64,000 nt of DNA, taken from Streptomyces huiliensis. Its GTDB lineage: Bacteria > Actinomycetota > Actinomycetes > Streptomycetales > Streptomycetaceae. The stretch lies in assembly GCF_020037025.1 (NCBI RefSeq), contig NZ_JAIQLH010000013.1, forward strand, positions 1 through 64,000. Direction: 5' to 3'. The first letter of the stretch is position 1. The number at the start of each line of letters is the position of its first letter. The notes below the pieces were generated by a model that was given only the letters and a program-made list of their open reading frames with translations, was not told the origin of the DNA and did not search any database. The position numbers and the translations under genes were made by a program. Below are positions 44,912-53,481 of the stretch, one piece after another.

Positions 44912-46531
44912 TCAGGGCGCCGGAGCGCGCCGGACGGCACGGCCCGCCAACACCTCCGTCCGCCGTCCGTCTTCCATCGCAAAGCGTCCGGCAATCAGGA
45001 CATAAGGAATGCCGGTCGGAAGCCGCCGAGGATCTTCGAAAGTGGCACCGGCGGCGACCGTCTCCGGATCGAAGAGCACAAGATCGGCCCGGCGCCCCAC
45101 CCGCACGAGACCCCGGTCCGACAGCCGCAGCCGGGCCGCGGGCCGGGACGTGAGATGCGCCACGCACTCCTCCAGGGAGAGGATCCCCAGCTCGCGCACG
45201 TAGTGCCCGAGGTAGTGCGGAAAGGTGCCGTACGCCCGGGGATGCGGCTTGGCGCCGTGCAGGATGCCGTCGCTCCCGCCCGTGTGCGCCGGGTGGCGCA
45301 TGATCTCCCGGACGTTCCCCTCGTGCCCGACGTGCAGCAGGACCGTCGTCCCGAGCCGGTCCTCGACCAGCAGTCGGCGGGCCGTCGCCCAGGGCTCCTC
45401 GCCCCGCTCGCGGGCCAGCCCCGCGATCGTCCGGCCCGCGTACCGCGGGGCCCGCCGCTCGTCGGCGACCCCCGACACCTCGACCGCCGCCCAGTCGACG
45501 GGCACCCCGTGGGAGCCGTCCGAACCCGCCACCTCCAGGGCGTACCGGATCCGGGCCGACGTAGCGTCGTCGCGCAGCCGCGCCAGCACCGCGTCCGGGC
45601 CCCCCTCGGCCGCCCAGCTCGGCAGCAGCGACGCGAGCGTGGTGCAGCCGGGAGTGTAGGGATAACTGTCGAGCGTGAGATCCACCCCGCCGGCGCGCGC
45701 GGCGTCGAGCAGGCGCAGCAGCTCCGGCGCGCGCCCTTCGTTCCCCGCGAAGTTCAGAACGGTGTGCGCGAGGTGCAGCGCGCAGCCCGCGCCCCTCGCC
45801 ACCTCGACCATCTCCTCATACGCCCGCACGGCGCGCGCGCCGTACGAACGGTGGTGCGGACAGAAGTACCCGCCGTACCGCGCGACCACCCGGCACAGCT
45901 CGGTCAGCTCGGCGTCGTCCGCGTACATGCCCGGCGGATAGGTGAGCCCCGCCGACAGGCCCACGGCCCCTTCCTCCAGCCCCTCCGCCACCAGCCGCCG
46001 CATCCGTCCCAGCTCGGCGTCCGTCGCCGGGCGGTCCTCCCAGCCGACCACCAGCATCCGGACGGTCCCGTGCGGCACCAGGTACGCGGCGTCGACCGCG
46101 ATCCCCTCGCCGCCGAACCCGTGGTCGAGCCGGTCCAGGAACTCGCCCGTCGAGCGCCAGGTGAAGTCGACGTCCTCGCCGGCACCGTTCCACCCGGCGA
46201 TCTGCGCCCGCACCTCGGCGAGCGTCCGGTCGTCCACCGGCGCGTACGACAGCCCGTCCTGCCCGAGCACCTCCAGCGTCACCCCCTGCGCGACCTTGGC
46301 CTCGTGCCCGGGATCACGCAGCAGGGCCAGATCGCTGTGCGCGTGCATGTCCACGAAGCCGGGGGCCAGCGCGAGGCCGTGCGCGTCGACGGTCCGCCGC
46401 GCGCTCGGACGGTCGCCCGCCCCCTCGCGGACGATCGCGGCGATCCGGCCGCCGTCCACGCCGACGTCGGCACGGAACGACGGGCTACCACCGCCGTCGA
46501 CGAGCCGGACGTCCCGGAAGACCGTTTCCAT
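44912..46531 (-). CDS. N-acyl-D-amino-acid deacylase family amidohydrolase
   Basis: A 539-residue zinc amidohydrolase. The metal motif is GFVDMHAHSD, and later ligands occur in CALHLAHTVLNF and VLLHVGHEGNVREIMRHP, followed by the conserved GSDGILHGAKPHPRAYGTFP and the C-terminal VGRRADLVLFDPETV of the composite beta domain. The family hydrolyses N-acyl-D-amino acids (D-aminoacylase) or related N-acyl compounds. It stands between an aminotransferase and a DTA/DSD-type PLP enzyme, all on the minus strand, suggesting D-amino-acid utilisation. The ribosome-binding site is weak (AAGG). The 258 bp upstream to 46789 hold no gene. Confidence 0.9.
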   Translation of the reverse strand: METVFRDVRLVDGGGSPSFRADVGVDGGRIAAIVREGAGDRPSARRTVDAHGLALAPGFVDMHAHSDLALLRDPGHEAKVAQGVTLEVLGQDGLSYAPVDDRTLAEVRAQIAGWNGAGEDVDFTWRSTGEFLDRLDHGFGGEGIAVDAAYLVPHGTVRMLVVGWEDRPATDAELGRMRRLVAEGLEEGAVGLSAGLTYPPGMYADDAELTELCRVVARYGGYFCPHHRSYGARAVRAYEEMVEVARGAGCALHLAHTVLNFAGNEGRAPELLRLLDAARAGGVDLTLDSYPYTPGCTTLASLLPSWAAEGGPDAVLARLRDDATSARIRYALEVAGSDGSHGVPVDWAAVEVSGVADERRAPRYAGRTIAGLARERGEEPWATARRLLVEDRLGTTVLLHVGHEGNVREIMRHPAHTGGSDGILHGAKPHPRAYGTFPHYLGHYVRELGILSLEECVAHLTSRPAARLRLSDRGLVRVGRRADLVLFDPETVAAGATFEDPRRLPTGIPYVLIAGRFAMEDGRRTEVLAGRAVRRAPAP

Positions 46532-46789
46532 GTGCGGCCGCCTTTCGCCGCCGCCGAACCGGCGGCGCCCTCGGAAGGTACGGACCCGGCGGAACGCCCG
46601 GACGGCGCCGGCCCGGCGGAGACCGCGGCCCACCGCCGGCCCTCCGGCCGCGTCAGGCGCTCCTCCGGTCGGGCACATCCGGACCCTACGTCCGCCGGTC
46701 CTCTTCCGGCACCCCCGAAGCCTGAAGGCCCCGATGCCCGACGCCTCCCGAGCGCGGCTGCTGTTGGGCTGCCCGGCCCGCCGTCTTGG

Positions 46790-46874
46790 AAGAACGTCCG
46801 CTTCCGAAGAACGTCCGCTTCCGAAGAACGTCCGCTTCCGAAGAACGTCCGCTTCCGAAGAACGCCCGCCTCGG
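46790..46874. repeat. 17-bp minisatellite AAGAACGTCCGCTTCCG
   Basis: Four exact copies (46790-46806, 46807-46823, 46824-46840, 46841-46857) are followed by a degenerate fifth and traces of further copies that run into the last codons of the neighbouring gene, which itself contains AACGTCCGCACGT. The array sits immediately downstream of the DTA/DSD-type gene and upstream of the deacylase. On the minus strand each unit reads CGGAAGCGGACGTTCTT, with no obvious hairpin. Confidence 0.85.
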
Positions 46875-46888
46875 AGAAAACGCCCGCC

Positions 46889-48169
46889 TCAGAAAAACGT
46901 CCGCACGTACTCCGTCACCGTCCCGCCCGCGTCCACCACCGGAATCATCGGCCACTTGTCGAAGGCCGTGCAGGGGTGGGAGATGCCCAGGCCCACCCAG
47001 TCACCCACCTCCAGCGGGTCGTCGGCGGGCAGGGAGACGAAGGCGTGCTGGTCGGCGAGGCCCGTGATCGTCATGTGGCCCGCGGGGCGCTCGGCGCCGT
47101 CGCGCTCGGAGCGGACGACCTGCGGTTCGGGGAAGCCGAGGTCGTAAGGGGCGTCACGCTTACCAGCGTTGAGGTAGGCGCGGCCCGGTTCCGGGCGGGA
47201 GACGCACTGGGCCCAGAGCCGGAAGGCGGGGAGGAGGGCGCCCTCCGCCGGGTGGCGCGCGAACGGGGTCTTGCGGCGGTACTGGCCGTCGTCGTGGGTG
47301 ACGTACGCGCCGGAGCGCAGCAGCTTGAGCACCGGCGCGGACAGCGCCGGAAGCTCTCCGAAGACCTCGGCGACCGTGTCGAACCACGAACTGCCGCCCG
47401 CGCTGACCACGATCTCCTCGACCCCGGCGAACCGCCCGGCCGCGTCGAACTCCGCGGCCAGCGACGTCAGATCGCGCAACCAGGCCCGGACCTTCGCCTC
47501 GTCGGCGTCCGGGACCTCCGCCTCGTACCCGGCGACGCCCACCAGACGCAACGTTTCCGCGGCCGCCACCGCGTCGGCGACCAGTGCGCCGTCCGCGGCC
47601 GTGCGGACGCCCGTCCGGCCGCCCGCGGCGCCGAGTTCGACGACGACGTCCAGCGGCCGGCCGGCCCCGGCGCCGCGCAGGGCCGCGTCCATCAGCTCGA
47701 CGCCGCGCACGGAGTCCACGTAGACGACGACCCGGAAGTCCGGGTCGGCGGCGAGTTCGCCGGCCAGCCAGCGGAGCGCGGCGGCGTCCACGACCTGGTT
47801 GGCGAGGAAGATCCGCTGGATGCCGAAGGCCCGGTAGACGCGGGCCTGCGCGGGCACGGCGGCGGTGATGCCCCAGGCGCCGTGCGCGAGCTGCCGCGCG
47901 AAGAGGCGCGGGGCCATGGACGTCTTGCCGTGCGGCGCGAAGGCGAGGTCGTGCTCGGCGGACCAGCGCTCCATCAGCGCGAGGTTGTGGTCCAGCGCCT
48001 CGGCGGAGAGGGTCAGCACCGGGGTGGTGAAACCGCCGGTGAACAGGGAGCGCCGCTGGGCCGTGAGGGCGCCGACGGTCAGCCCCTCCGCGTCCGGGGG
48101 CAGTCCCTTGAAACGGTGGTCCACCGGCTCGTGGGCGAGCCGGGCCAGGGCGTCGTCGGCGACGGCCAT
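46889..48169 (-). CDS. D-threonine aldolase / D-serine dehydratase-like PLP enzyme
   Basis: A 426-residue protein with an alanine-racemase-type N-terminal barrel and the C-terminal DSD domain. The PLP lysine is in FAPHGKTSMAP, and the metal motif GISHPCTAFDKW near the C-terminus is that of D-threonine aldolases and D-serine dehydratases. GGAGG lies 4 bases before ATG 48169. It faces away from a ridA gene across 208 bp. Cleavage or deamination of a D-hydroxyamino acid is expected; which one cannot be read from the sequence. Confidence 0.88.
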   Translation of the reverse strand: MAVADDALARLAHEPVDHRFKGLPPDAEGLTVGALTAQRRSLFTGGFTTPVLTLSAEALDHNLALMERWSAEHDLAFAPHGKTSMAPRLFARQLAHGAWGITAAVPAQARVYRAFGIQRIFLANQVVDAAALRWLAGELAADPDFRVVVYVDSVRGVELMDAALRGAGAGRPLDVVVELGAAGGRTGVRTAADGALVADAVAAAETLRLVGVAGYEAEVPDADEAKVRAWLRDLTSLAAEFDAAGRFAGVEEIVVSAGGSSWFDTVAEVFGELPALSAPVLKLLRSGAYVTHDDGQYRRKTPFARHPAEGALLPAFRLWAQCVSRPEPGRAYLNAGKRDAPYDLGFPEPQVVRSERDGAERPAGHMTITGLADQHAFVSLPADDPLEVGDWVGLGISHPCTAFDKWPMIPVVDAGGTVTEYVRTFF

Positions 48170-48377
48170 CGAGCCTCCTCGTGGGTACGGGTCCGGTGCG
48201 GCGTCCGTTGCGCACACCGCTCGCGGCTGTCTAACATCCGGCGGAAGGCCAGGTCAACGATGGTCCACGGGCTGGGAGGCGCGGTGCCGGGGCCGTCGTC
48301 GGCGCGGCGATCCGACGACGAAGGCGATGCCGTGCGGACGACGCGGGTGCCGCCGTGACGATGACGAAGGCGATGCC

Positions 48378-48782
48378 ATGACCGAGAAGACCGCCGTCAC
48401 CCCCGCCGGCCACACCACCCCGCCCGCCCGGTTCTCGCACGGCGTGCGCAAGGGGAACATCCTCCAGGTCGCGGGCCAGGTCGGCTTCCTGCCCGCCGGG
48501 TCCGGCGAGGCGCCCGTCGTGGCCGGCCCCGGGCTCCGGGAGCAGACGCTGCGGACGCTCGACAACGTGCTGGCGGTGCTGGAGGCGGGCGGGTCCTCGT
48601 GGGAGGACGTGGTGATGCTGCGCGTCTACCTCACCGACACGGACCACTTCGCCGAGTTCAACGCGCTCTACGACGCCTACTTCGCCGACCTGAAGGGCGT
48701 CCCGGCGGCCCGGACGACGGTGTACGTCGGGCTCCCGGCCGGTCTGCTCGTCGAGATCGACGCCCTCGCCGTCCTGGACTGA
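48378..48782 (+). CDS. RidA-family reactive imine/enamine deaminase
   Basis: A 134-residue RidA/YjgF protein that hydrolyses 2-aminoacrylate-type imines released by PLP dehydratases. Family landmarks are GNILQVAGQVGF, LRVYLTDTDHFAEFNALYDA and ARTTVYVGLPAGLLVEIDAL. GAAGG stands 7 bases before the ATG. It is divergent from the DTA/DSD-type enzyme, whose product would be a RidA substrate. The start region GACGAAGGCGATGCC is duplicated 48 bp upstream (48315-48329), where it precedes a GTG and an 8-codon open frame. Confidence 0.92.
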   Translation: MTEKTAVTPAGHTTPPARFSHGVRKGNILQVAGQVGFLPAGSGEAPVVAGPGLREQTLRTLDNVLAVLEAGGSSWEDVVMLRVYLTDTDHFAEFNALYDAYFADLKGVPAARTTVYVGLPAGLLVEIDALAVLD

Positions 48783-48810
48783 GCGAACGGGCCCGTCTGG
48801 GCTGAGCGAA

Positions 48811-48835
48811 CGGGCCCGTGTGCGTCACGGGCCCG
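48811..48835. terminator. Hairpin between the convergent ridA and carboxypeptidase genes
   Basis: CGGGCCCGT (48811-48819) pairs with ACGGGCCCG (48827-48835) over 9 bp with a 7-base loop. An 18-bp near-exact duplication, CTGAGCGAACGGGCCCGT, precedes it from about 48779. Probably it serves both convergent genes. Confidence 0.65.
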
Positions 48836-48855
48836 CCCGGTTCTTGCCTGCTTCC

Positions 48856-50214
48856 CTACCGCTTCGCGCAGTACTGCTGCTCCTTTCCGATCGACCGGTA
48901 CATGCAGTCCGCGTTCTCCAGCAGCTGGAGCACCGCGTCCCGGTTGCGCGCCGTCTCCCGGTCGATCACCGAGGCCGGCGGGTAGAAGCCGCCGCCGCCC
49001 GCGCCGGTCGGGTACATCTCGAAGGTGTAGGCGAAGATCTTCTGGTCGCCCCACAGCCAGTCGTCGATGGTGCCGTCGGTGATGTAGAGGTCGCTCGACT
49101 GCTCGGGCGTGTACCCGTTGCTGGCCGCCATCGCCTTGCCCACCTTGGCGAACGCGTCGTGGTCGTCCTGCGTCATGCCCGACGCCGTGTCGTTGTACGT
49201 CCAGCCGAACGGCCACATCACCAGTTCGCTGTAGGTGTGGAAGTCGATCGCGGCCTTGATCCGCTGCTTGCCGCCGACGACCCGGCCGCGCACGAAGTCG
49301 GCGACGACCTTGACCTCGGGCGCCGACTCGGCGGCGCGGCCGCGGTACGTCTCGGACCCGGTGCTGCCGGAGGAGCCGCCGCAGCAGCCCCACTTGTAGT
49401 TCCAGTTGCGGTTGAGGTCCGTGCCGACGTTCGAGGAGCCGGAGTTGGGCTGCCGGTTCTTGCGCCAGTTGCGGTACGTGCCGGTGGCGATGTCGTATTC
49501 GCCACCGTCGGGGTTGACATCCGGGACGATCCAGATCACCCGCTCGTCGACCATCTTGGTGATCCGGGGGTCGGAGCCGTAGCCCTTGCCGAACTCGTTC
49601 AGCAGGTAGAGGGCCATCTCGACGGTGAGGTGCTCGCGCGCGTGCTGGTGGTGGGTGAACAGCACCTCGGGCTTGGCCTCGTCGGGCTTCACGCCCGAGC
49701 TGATCCGGACGGCGACGATGTCGCGGCCCTCCTGGCTCTTGCCGATGACCCGCTTGCTCATGAACGAGGGGTGGGCCGCGATGCCGGCGTCGATCTCCGC
49801 CGTCATCTCGCGGTAGTTGTGGTACTTGGCGTCGCGCGACGGGAAGTCGTGCGGGACGGGCCGTTCGCCCGCGCCGCGGTCGGGCGGGCCGGGCAGTTCG
49901 GTCACGCGGTGCCCGAGGGCGCGGACGCGGTCGGCCTGGGCCGCGTTCGCCGTGATGACGACGGTGTTCCCGTGGACGGCGTCGACGGACGCGCCGGTCG
50001 CCGCGACGGCGGTGCGCTGGGCGGCGGTGCGCGGGCCCGTCACCTCGTACGAGGCGGTGCGCGGGTCCGTCATCTCGTACGAGTGGGCCGTCCCGGTCCG
50101 CGAGTCGCCCGCCGAGGAGATGGCGGGGGCGGCCGAGACAAGGGGGACGAGAGAGGCGAGGGAGAGGACAGTGGCGAGGGCGGCTGCCCGGCCGCCGGGT
50201 GAACGCGGTCGCAT
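48856..50214 (-). CDS. Secreted M14-family zinc carboxypeptidase
   Basis: A 452-residue exported protease. The signal peptide has RPRSPGGR, a hydrophobic core ([17 protein letters not shown]) and an Ala-rich cleavage region, followed by a propeptide. Zinc ligands are in [10 protein letters not shown] (HxxE) and [11 protein letters not shown]; the catalytic Glu is in YTFEMYPTG, and [12 protein letters not shown] supplies substrate residues. CCGG, SSDLY and terminal cysteines may form disulfides. AGGAGG lies 5 bases before the ATG. Streptomyces enzymes of this type have mixed carboxypeptidase A/B specificity. Confidence 0.93.
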   Translation of the reverse strand: MRPRSPGGRAAALATVLSLASLVPLVSAAPAISSAGDSRTGTAHSYEMTDPRTASYEVTGPRTAAQRTAVAATGASVDAVHGNTVVITANAAQADRVRALGHRVTELPGPPDRGAGERPVPHDFPSRDAKYHNYREMTAEIDAGIAAHPSFMSKRVIGKSQEGRDIVAVRISSGVKPDEAKPEVLFTHHQHAREHLTVEMALYLLNEFGKGYGSDPRITKMVDERVIWIVPDVNPDGGEYDIATGTYRNWRKNRQPNSGSSNVGTDLNRNWNYKWGCCGGSSGSTGSETYRGRAAESAPEVKVVADFVRGRVVGGKQRIKAAIDFHTYSELVMWPFGWTYNDTASGMTQDDHDAFAKVGKAMAASNGYTPEQSSDLYITDGTIDDWLWGDQKIFAYTFEMYPTGAGGGGFYPPASVIDRETARNRDAVLQLLENADCMYRSIGKEQQYCAKR

Positions 50215-50437
50215 GACGGCCTCCTGGAGGCTCTGGTGTGTGCGACGGGTGGGGGGTGTGGCCGGGGGTGCTTCGCCAGTGTCAAGAGAATGACATGAGC
50301 AGGTCAAGGACTGCGGTGCGAGGGGTTCCGGCCAACTTCGCCGTCACTCCGGTCCGATTGATTGCGTGCGACCTCAAGGTCACCAACAATGCACATGCCA
50401 AATCGGAACGCATTCCGTCCGGAGAGGACCACCCCCC

Positions 50438-51331
50438 ATGAGACGACCTCTCGTCGGCGTACTCACCACCCTGCTGCTCGGCGGCGCGGCCGTGACCGGC
50501 GTCGCCGCCGCCCCCGCGGGCGCCGCGCCGCAGACGGCCGACGCCCCGCGGGCAGCCGCGCCGGCCGCGCCGCCCACCGAGGCCAAGGCCAAACCCAAAG
50601 CCGTCGACTTCGCCGGCACCGTCGCCCTCAGCAACTGCTCCGGCTCGCTGATACGCCTCCCCAACTCGGCCGACAGCGACCCGGGCCTCGTGCTCACCAA
50701 CGGGCACTGCCTGGAGACCGGCATGCCGGGCCCGGGCGACGTCATCGTCGACAAGGCGTCGTCCCGCACCTTCACGCTGCTCAACTCCACCGCGGGCAAG
50801 GCCGCCACGCTCCGCGCGAGCAAGATCGCCTACGCGACGATGACCGACACCGACGTCACCCTCTACCAGCTCACCACCAGCTACGCGCAGATCAAGAAGA
50901 GCTCCGGGATCGACGCCCTCAAACTCTCCGCCGACCACCCCGTCACCGGCACGCCGATCAAGGTCGTCTCGGGCTACTGGAAGCGGATCTACTCCTGCAA
51001 CGTGGACGGCTTCGTCCACGAGCTCCGCGAGGGCGACTGGACCTGGAAGGACTCGCTGCGCTACACGTCCTCCTGCAACACCATCGGGGGGACCTCCGGT
51101 TCGCCGGTCATCGACGTCAACACCGGCAAGGTGATCGCCGTCAACAACACCGGCAACGAGAGCGGCGAGCGGTGCACGATGAACAACCCGTGCGAGGTGG
51201 ACGAGAACGGCAAGGTCACCGTCCGGCGCGGCATCAACTACGCCGAGCAGACCTACGGCATCGCCAAGTGCGTGACCACCGGCAACAGGATCGACCTGAG
51301 CCTGCCGGGCTGCGCGCTGCCCAAGCCGTGA
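50438..51331 (+). CDS. Secreted trypsin-like (S1) serine protease
   Basis: A 297-residue protein with a signal peptide (RRPLVGVLTTLLLGGAAVTG, cleavage near AGAAP) and a short Ala/Pro/Lys-rich prosegment. The catalytic triad is visible: His in LTNGHCLE, Asp in MTDTDVTLYQL and Ser in GTSGSPVID. Paired cysteines (SNCSGS/GHC, YSCN/SSCN, RCTMNNPC) indicate extracytoplasmic disulfides. GGAGAGG precedes the ATG. The sequence resembles the unusual small actinobacterial S1 proteases and not classical trypsin; substrate unknown. Confidence 0.9.
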   Translation: MRRPLVGVLTTLLLGGAAVTGVAAAPAGAAPQTADAPRAAAPAAPPTEAKAKPKAVDFAGTVALSNCSGSLIRLPNSADSDPGLVLTNGHCLETGMPGPGDVIVDKASSRTFTLLNSTAGKAATLRASKIAYATMTDTDVTLYQLTTSYAQIKKSSGIDALKLSADHPVTGTPIKVVSGYWKRIYSCNVDGFVHELREGDWTWKDSLRYTSSCNTIGGTSGSPVIDVNTGKVIAVNNTGNESGERCTMNNPCEVDENGKVTVRRGINYAEQTYGIAKCVTTGNRIDLSLPGCALPKP

Positions 51332-51349
51332 CGCCGTCGGCGTGACGAA

Positions 51350-51377
51350 GGGCCCGCCGGGGGATTCCGGCGGGCCC
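51350..51377. terminator. Bidirectional hairpin between convergent protease and chitinase genes
   Basis: GGGCCCGCCGG (51350-51360) and CCGGCGGGCCC (51367-51377) form a perfect 11-bp stem with a 6-base loop, followed by CTT on the plus strand. It lies 19 bp after the protease stop and 23 bp from the chitinase stop. Confidence 0.85.
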
Positions 51378-51399
51378 CTTCAGCCGCGTCCGTGGGTCG

Positions 51400-53148
51400 T
51401 TACGGCAGGCCGTGGACGTGCGGGCCGACCGCGTTGGACCAGGCGTTGCCGTTGCTCGCGTCCCAGTTCGTCGACCAGGTCATCGCGCCCCGGATGCCCG
51501 GGTAGGTCTTCGCGGGCTTGAACGAGCCGCAGCCGGTGCCCTTGGCCAGGCAGTCCAGGGCGTTGTTCACCACGGACGGGTCCACGTAGCCGCTGCCGGC
51601 GCCGCGCGGCGAGGCGGGCAGGCCGAGGCCGACCTGCGAGGGCGCCAGTCCACCCTCCAGCTGGATGCAGGCGAGCGCGGTGAGGAAGTCGACGGACCCC
51701 TGGGAGTACACCCTGCCGTCGCAGCCCAGCATGGAACCGCTGTTGTAGAACTGCGTGTTGACGACGGTCAGGATGTCCTTGACGTTCAGCGCCGTCTTGA
51801 AGTAGCTCGCCGACGTCGACTGCATGTCGAGCGTCTGCGGCGCCATCGTGATCACGAGTTTGTCGCCGGCCTTCGCCGACAGGGCGCGCAGGGCCTGCGT
51901 CATGTACGTCGGGTCGAGCCCGTTCTCCAGGTCGATGTCGACGCCGTCGAAGCCGTACTTCCGCATCAGCCGGTACACGCTGTCCGCGAAGTTGGCGGCG
52001 GACGCGGCGTCGTTGACGCGCACGCTGCCACGCTCGCCGCCGACGGATATGACCACCGACTTGCCGGCCGCCCGTTTGGCCGCGATGTCGGCCATGAAGT
52101 CCGCCTCGCTGTAGCGCAGACCCGGGTCGAGGGCGAAGTCCACGGCGCCCGGGGTGCTGGTGGCGTCGGCGAAGGCGACGGCGATGATGTCGTACTGGGC
52201 CTGGACGTCGCTGATGCGCTGGACCTTGGCGCCGTTGTCGAAGTTCTGCCAGTAGCCCGTCACCGCGTGCTTCGGCGTCGTCGGCTGTCCGCCGCCCGCG
52301 GCCGTCGTGGCCGTGATCTCGCCGGAACGGGGCGACTCGCCAGCCGCGTTGACCGCCGTCACCTGGAAGCGGTACGTCGTGGAGGGCGCGAGTCCGGTGG
52401 CCGTCGCCGAGGCGCCGGTGACCGACTGCGTCTTCACGCCGTCGCGGTAGACCTGGTAGCCGGTGGCGCCGGTGACCGGGGTCCAGGACAGGTCCACGGA
52501 CGAGGACGTGGTCCGGCCGGCCGTCAGGCCGCCGGGGGCGGACGGCACCGGGTCGCCGGGGTCGCCCGGATCGCCTGGGCCGCCGCCCGGGCCGGTGAGG
52601 GTGACGTCGTCGGCGAAGTAGGCGCTCTGGCCGTACCAGCCGTGCGTGTAGACGGTGACGGAGGTGGTGTTGGGGCCGGTGGTGAAGGAGGTGGTGAGTT
52701 CCTTCCAGTTCGAGCCCGTTCCCGGCGTCCAGGTGGAGACGTCGGTGGTGCCGGTGCCGCTCGCGCCCAGGTACACGTACGAGCCCTGCGCCCAGGCGCT
52801 CAACCGGTAGGCGGAGCCGGGTTTGACGGCGACGGTCTGCGCGCAGCGGGCGTTGTCGAGTCCACTCGGCACGGCCTTGAGGGCGGCGGTGCCGGAGTGG
52901 GTGGGGGTGCCGGTGGTACCGCTGTCGCCGGAGCAGGTCCAGGGGGAGAGGCCGTTCTCGAAGCCGGCGTTCTTGAGGAGGTTGGGCTCGGCCTGCGCTG
53001 AGGGGGCCGCGTGCGCGGGACCGGCGCCGGTGAGAGCCGCGCCGCCTGTGGCCAGGGCGAGGGCGGTGAGGAGACCGCCGAGGCGGCGGTTTCGCCTGGG
53101 GGCGCGGCGGGCCGTTCTGGGGCGCGCGTCAGGACATGAGTGATCCAC
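51400..53148 (-). CDS. Secreted GH18 chitinase with carbohydrate-binding and fibronectin III domains
   Basis: A 582-residue exported enzyme. Order: twin-Arg-rich signal peptide (RRAPRRNRRLGGLLTALALA, cleavage near AHAAPS), a CBM of about 140 residues (NLLKNAGFENGLSPWTCSGD onward), a Gly/Asp/Pro linker, a fibronectin type III domain (SAPGGLTAGRTTSSSVDLSW) and the GH18 catalytic barrel. The active-site motif is FDGVDIDLE with the catalytic Glu, preceded by the SVGG strand. The start is GTG with GGAGG 5 bases away. A DasR-type operator lies upstream, so it should be induced by N-acetylglucosamine or chitobiose. Confidence 0.94.
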   Translation of the reverse strand: MDHSCPDARPRTARRAPRRNRRLGGLLTALALATGGAALTGAGPAHAAPSAQAEPNLLKNAGFENGLSPWTCSGDSGTTGTPTHSGTAALKAVPSGLDNARCAQTVAVKPGSAYRLSAWAQGSYVYLGASGTGTTDVSTWTPGTGSNWKELTTSFTTGPNTTSVTVYTHGWYGQSAYFADDVTLTGPGGGPGDPGDPGDPVPSAPGGLTAGRTTSSSVDLSWTPVTGATGYQVYRDGVKTQSVTGASATATGLAPSTTYRFQVTAVNAAGESPRSGEITATTAAGGGQPTTPKHAVTGYWQNFDNGAKVQRISDVQAQYDIIAVAFADATSTPGAVDFALDPGLRYSEADFMADIAAKRAAGKSVVISVGGERGSVRVNDAASAANFADSVYRLMRKYGFDGVDIDLENGLDPTYMTQALRALSAKAGDKLVITMAPQTLDMQSTSASYFKTALNVKDILTVVNTQFYNSGSMLGCDGRVYSQGSVDFLTALACIQLEGGLAPSQVGLGLPASPRGAGSGYVDPSVVNNALDCLAKGTGCGSFKPAKTYPGIRGAMTWSTNWDASNGNAWSNAVGPHVHGLP

Positions 53149-53233
53149 TACTGCCTCCGGTGGGGGGAGAGTTGAGACGGTGAGTGGGGGGTATCGCTGG
53201 GGAGGGGGGTGGTCACCGTCTGGTGCGTGAGGA

Positions 53234-53245
53234 TGGTCCAGACCA
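53234..53245 (-). promoter_or_regulatory. DasR-type operator (dre) of the chitinase gene
   Basis: TGGTCCAGACCA, extended as ATGGTCCAGACCAAT, matches the DasR consensus TGGTCTAGACCA except for one central base. It lies 86 bp upstream of the chitinase GTG, a usual position for a promoter-overlapping dre. DasR couples chitin catabolism to development in Streptomyces. Confidence 0.78.
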
Positions 53246-53481
53246 ATCCATCCGTCAAGGGGATCGGTGGGGAGCGGCGTGGTTCACCCGTGGCCGTCGG
53301 GGGTCGGTGCCGGACCGGTCTCGTACGGAATGGAGCCGATCTCCGTCCGGAACCGGTCCGGAGAGGGCGGGAAGGGGCCGGACCGGGCCGGTTCGGAGGA
53401 ACTGTTCCGAGCCGCCTCGTTCGTGGATAAAGTGCGGGGCGCCGACGTGCGCGGGGCGTCGGCGCCGAACGGAGACGATCC

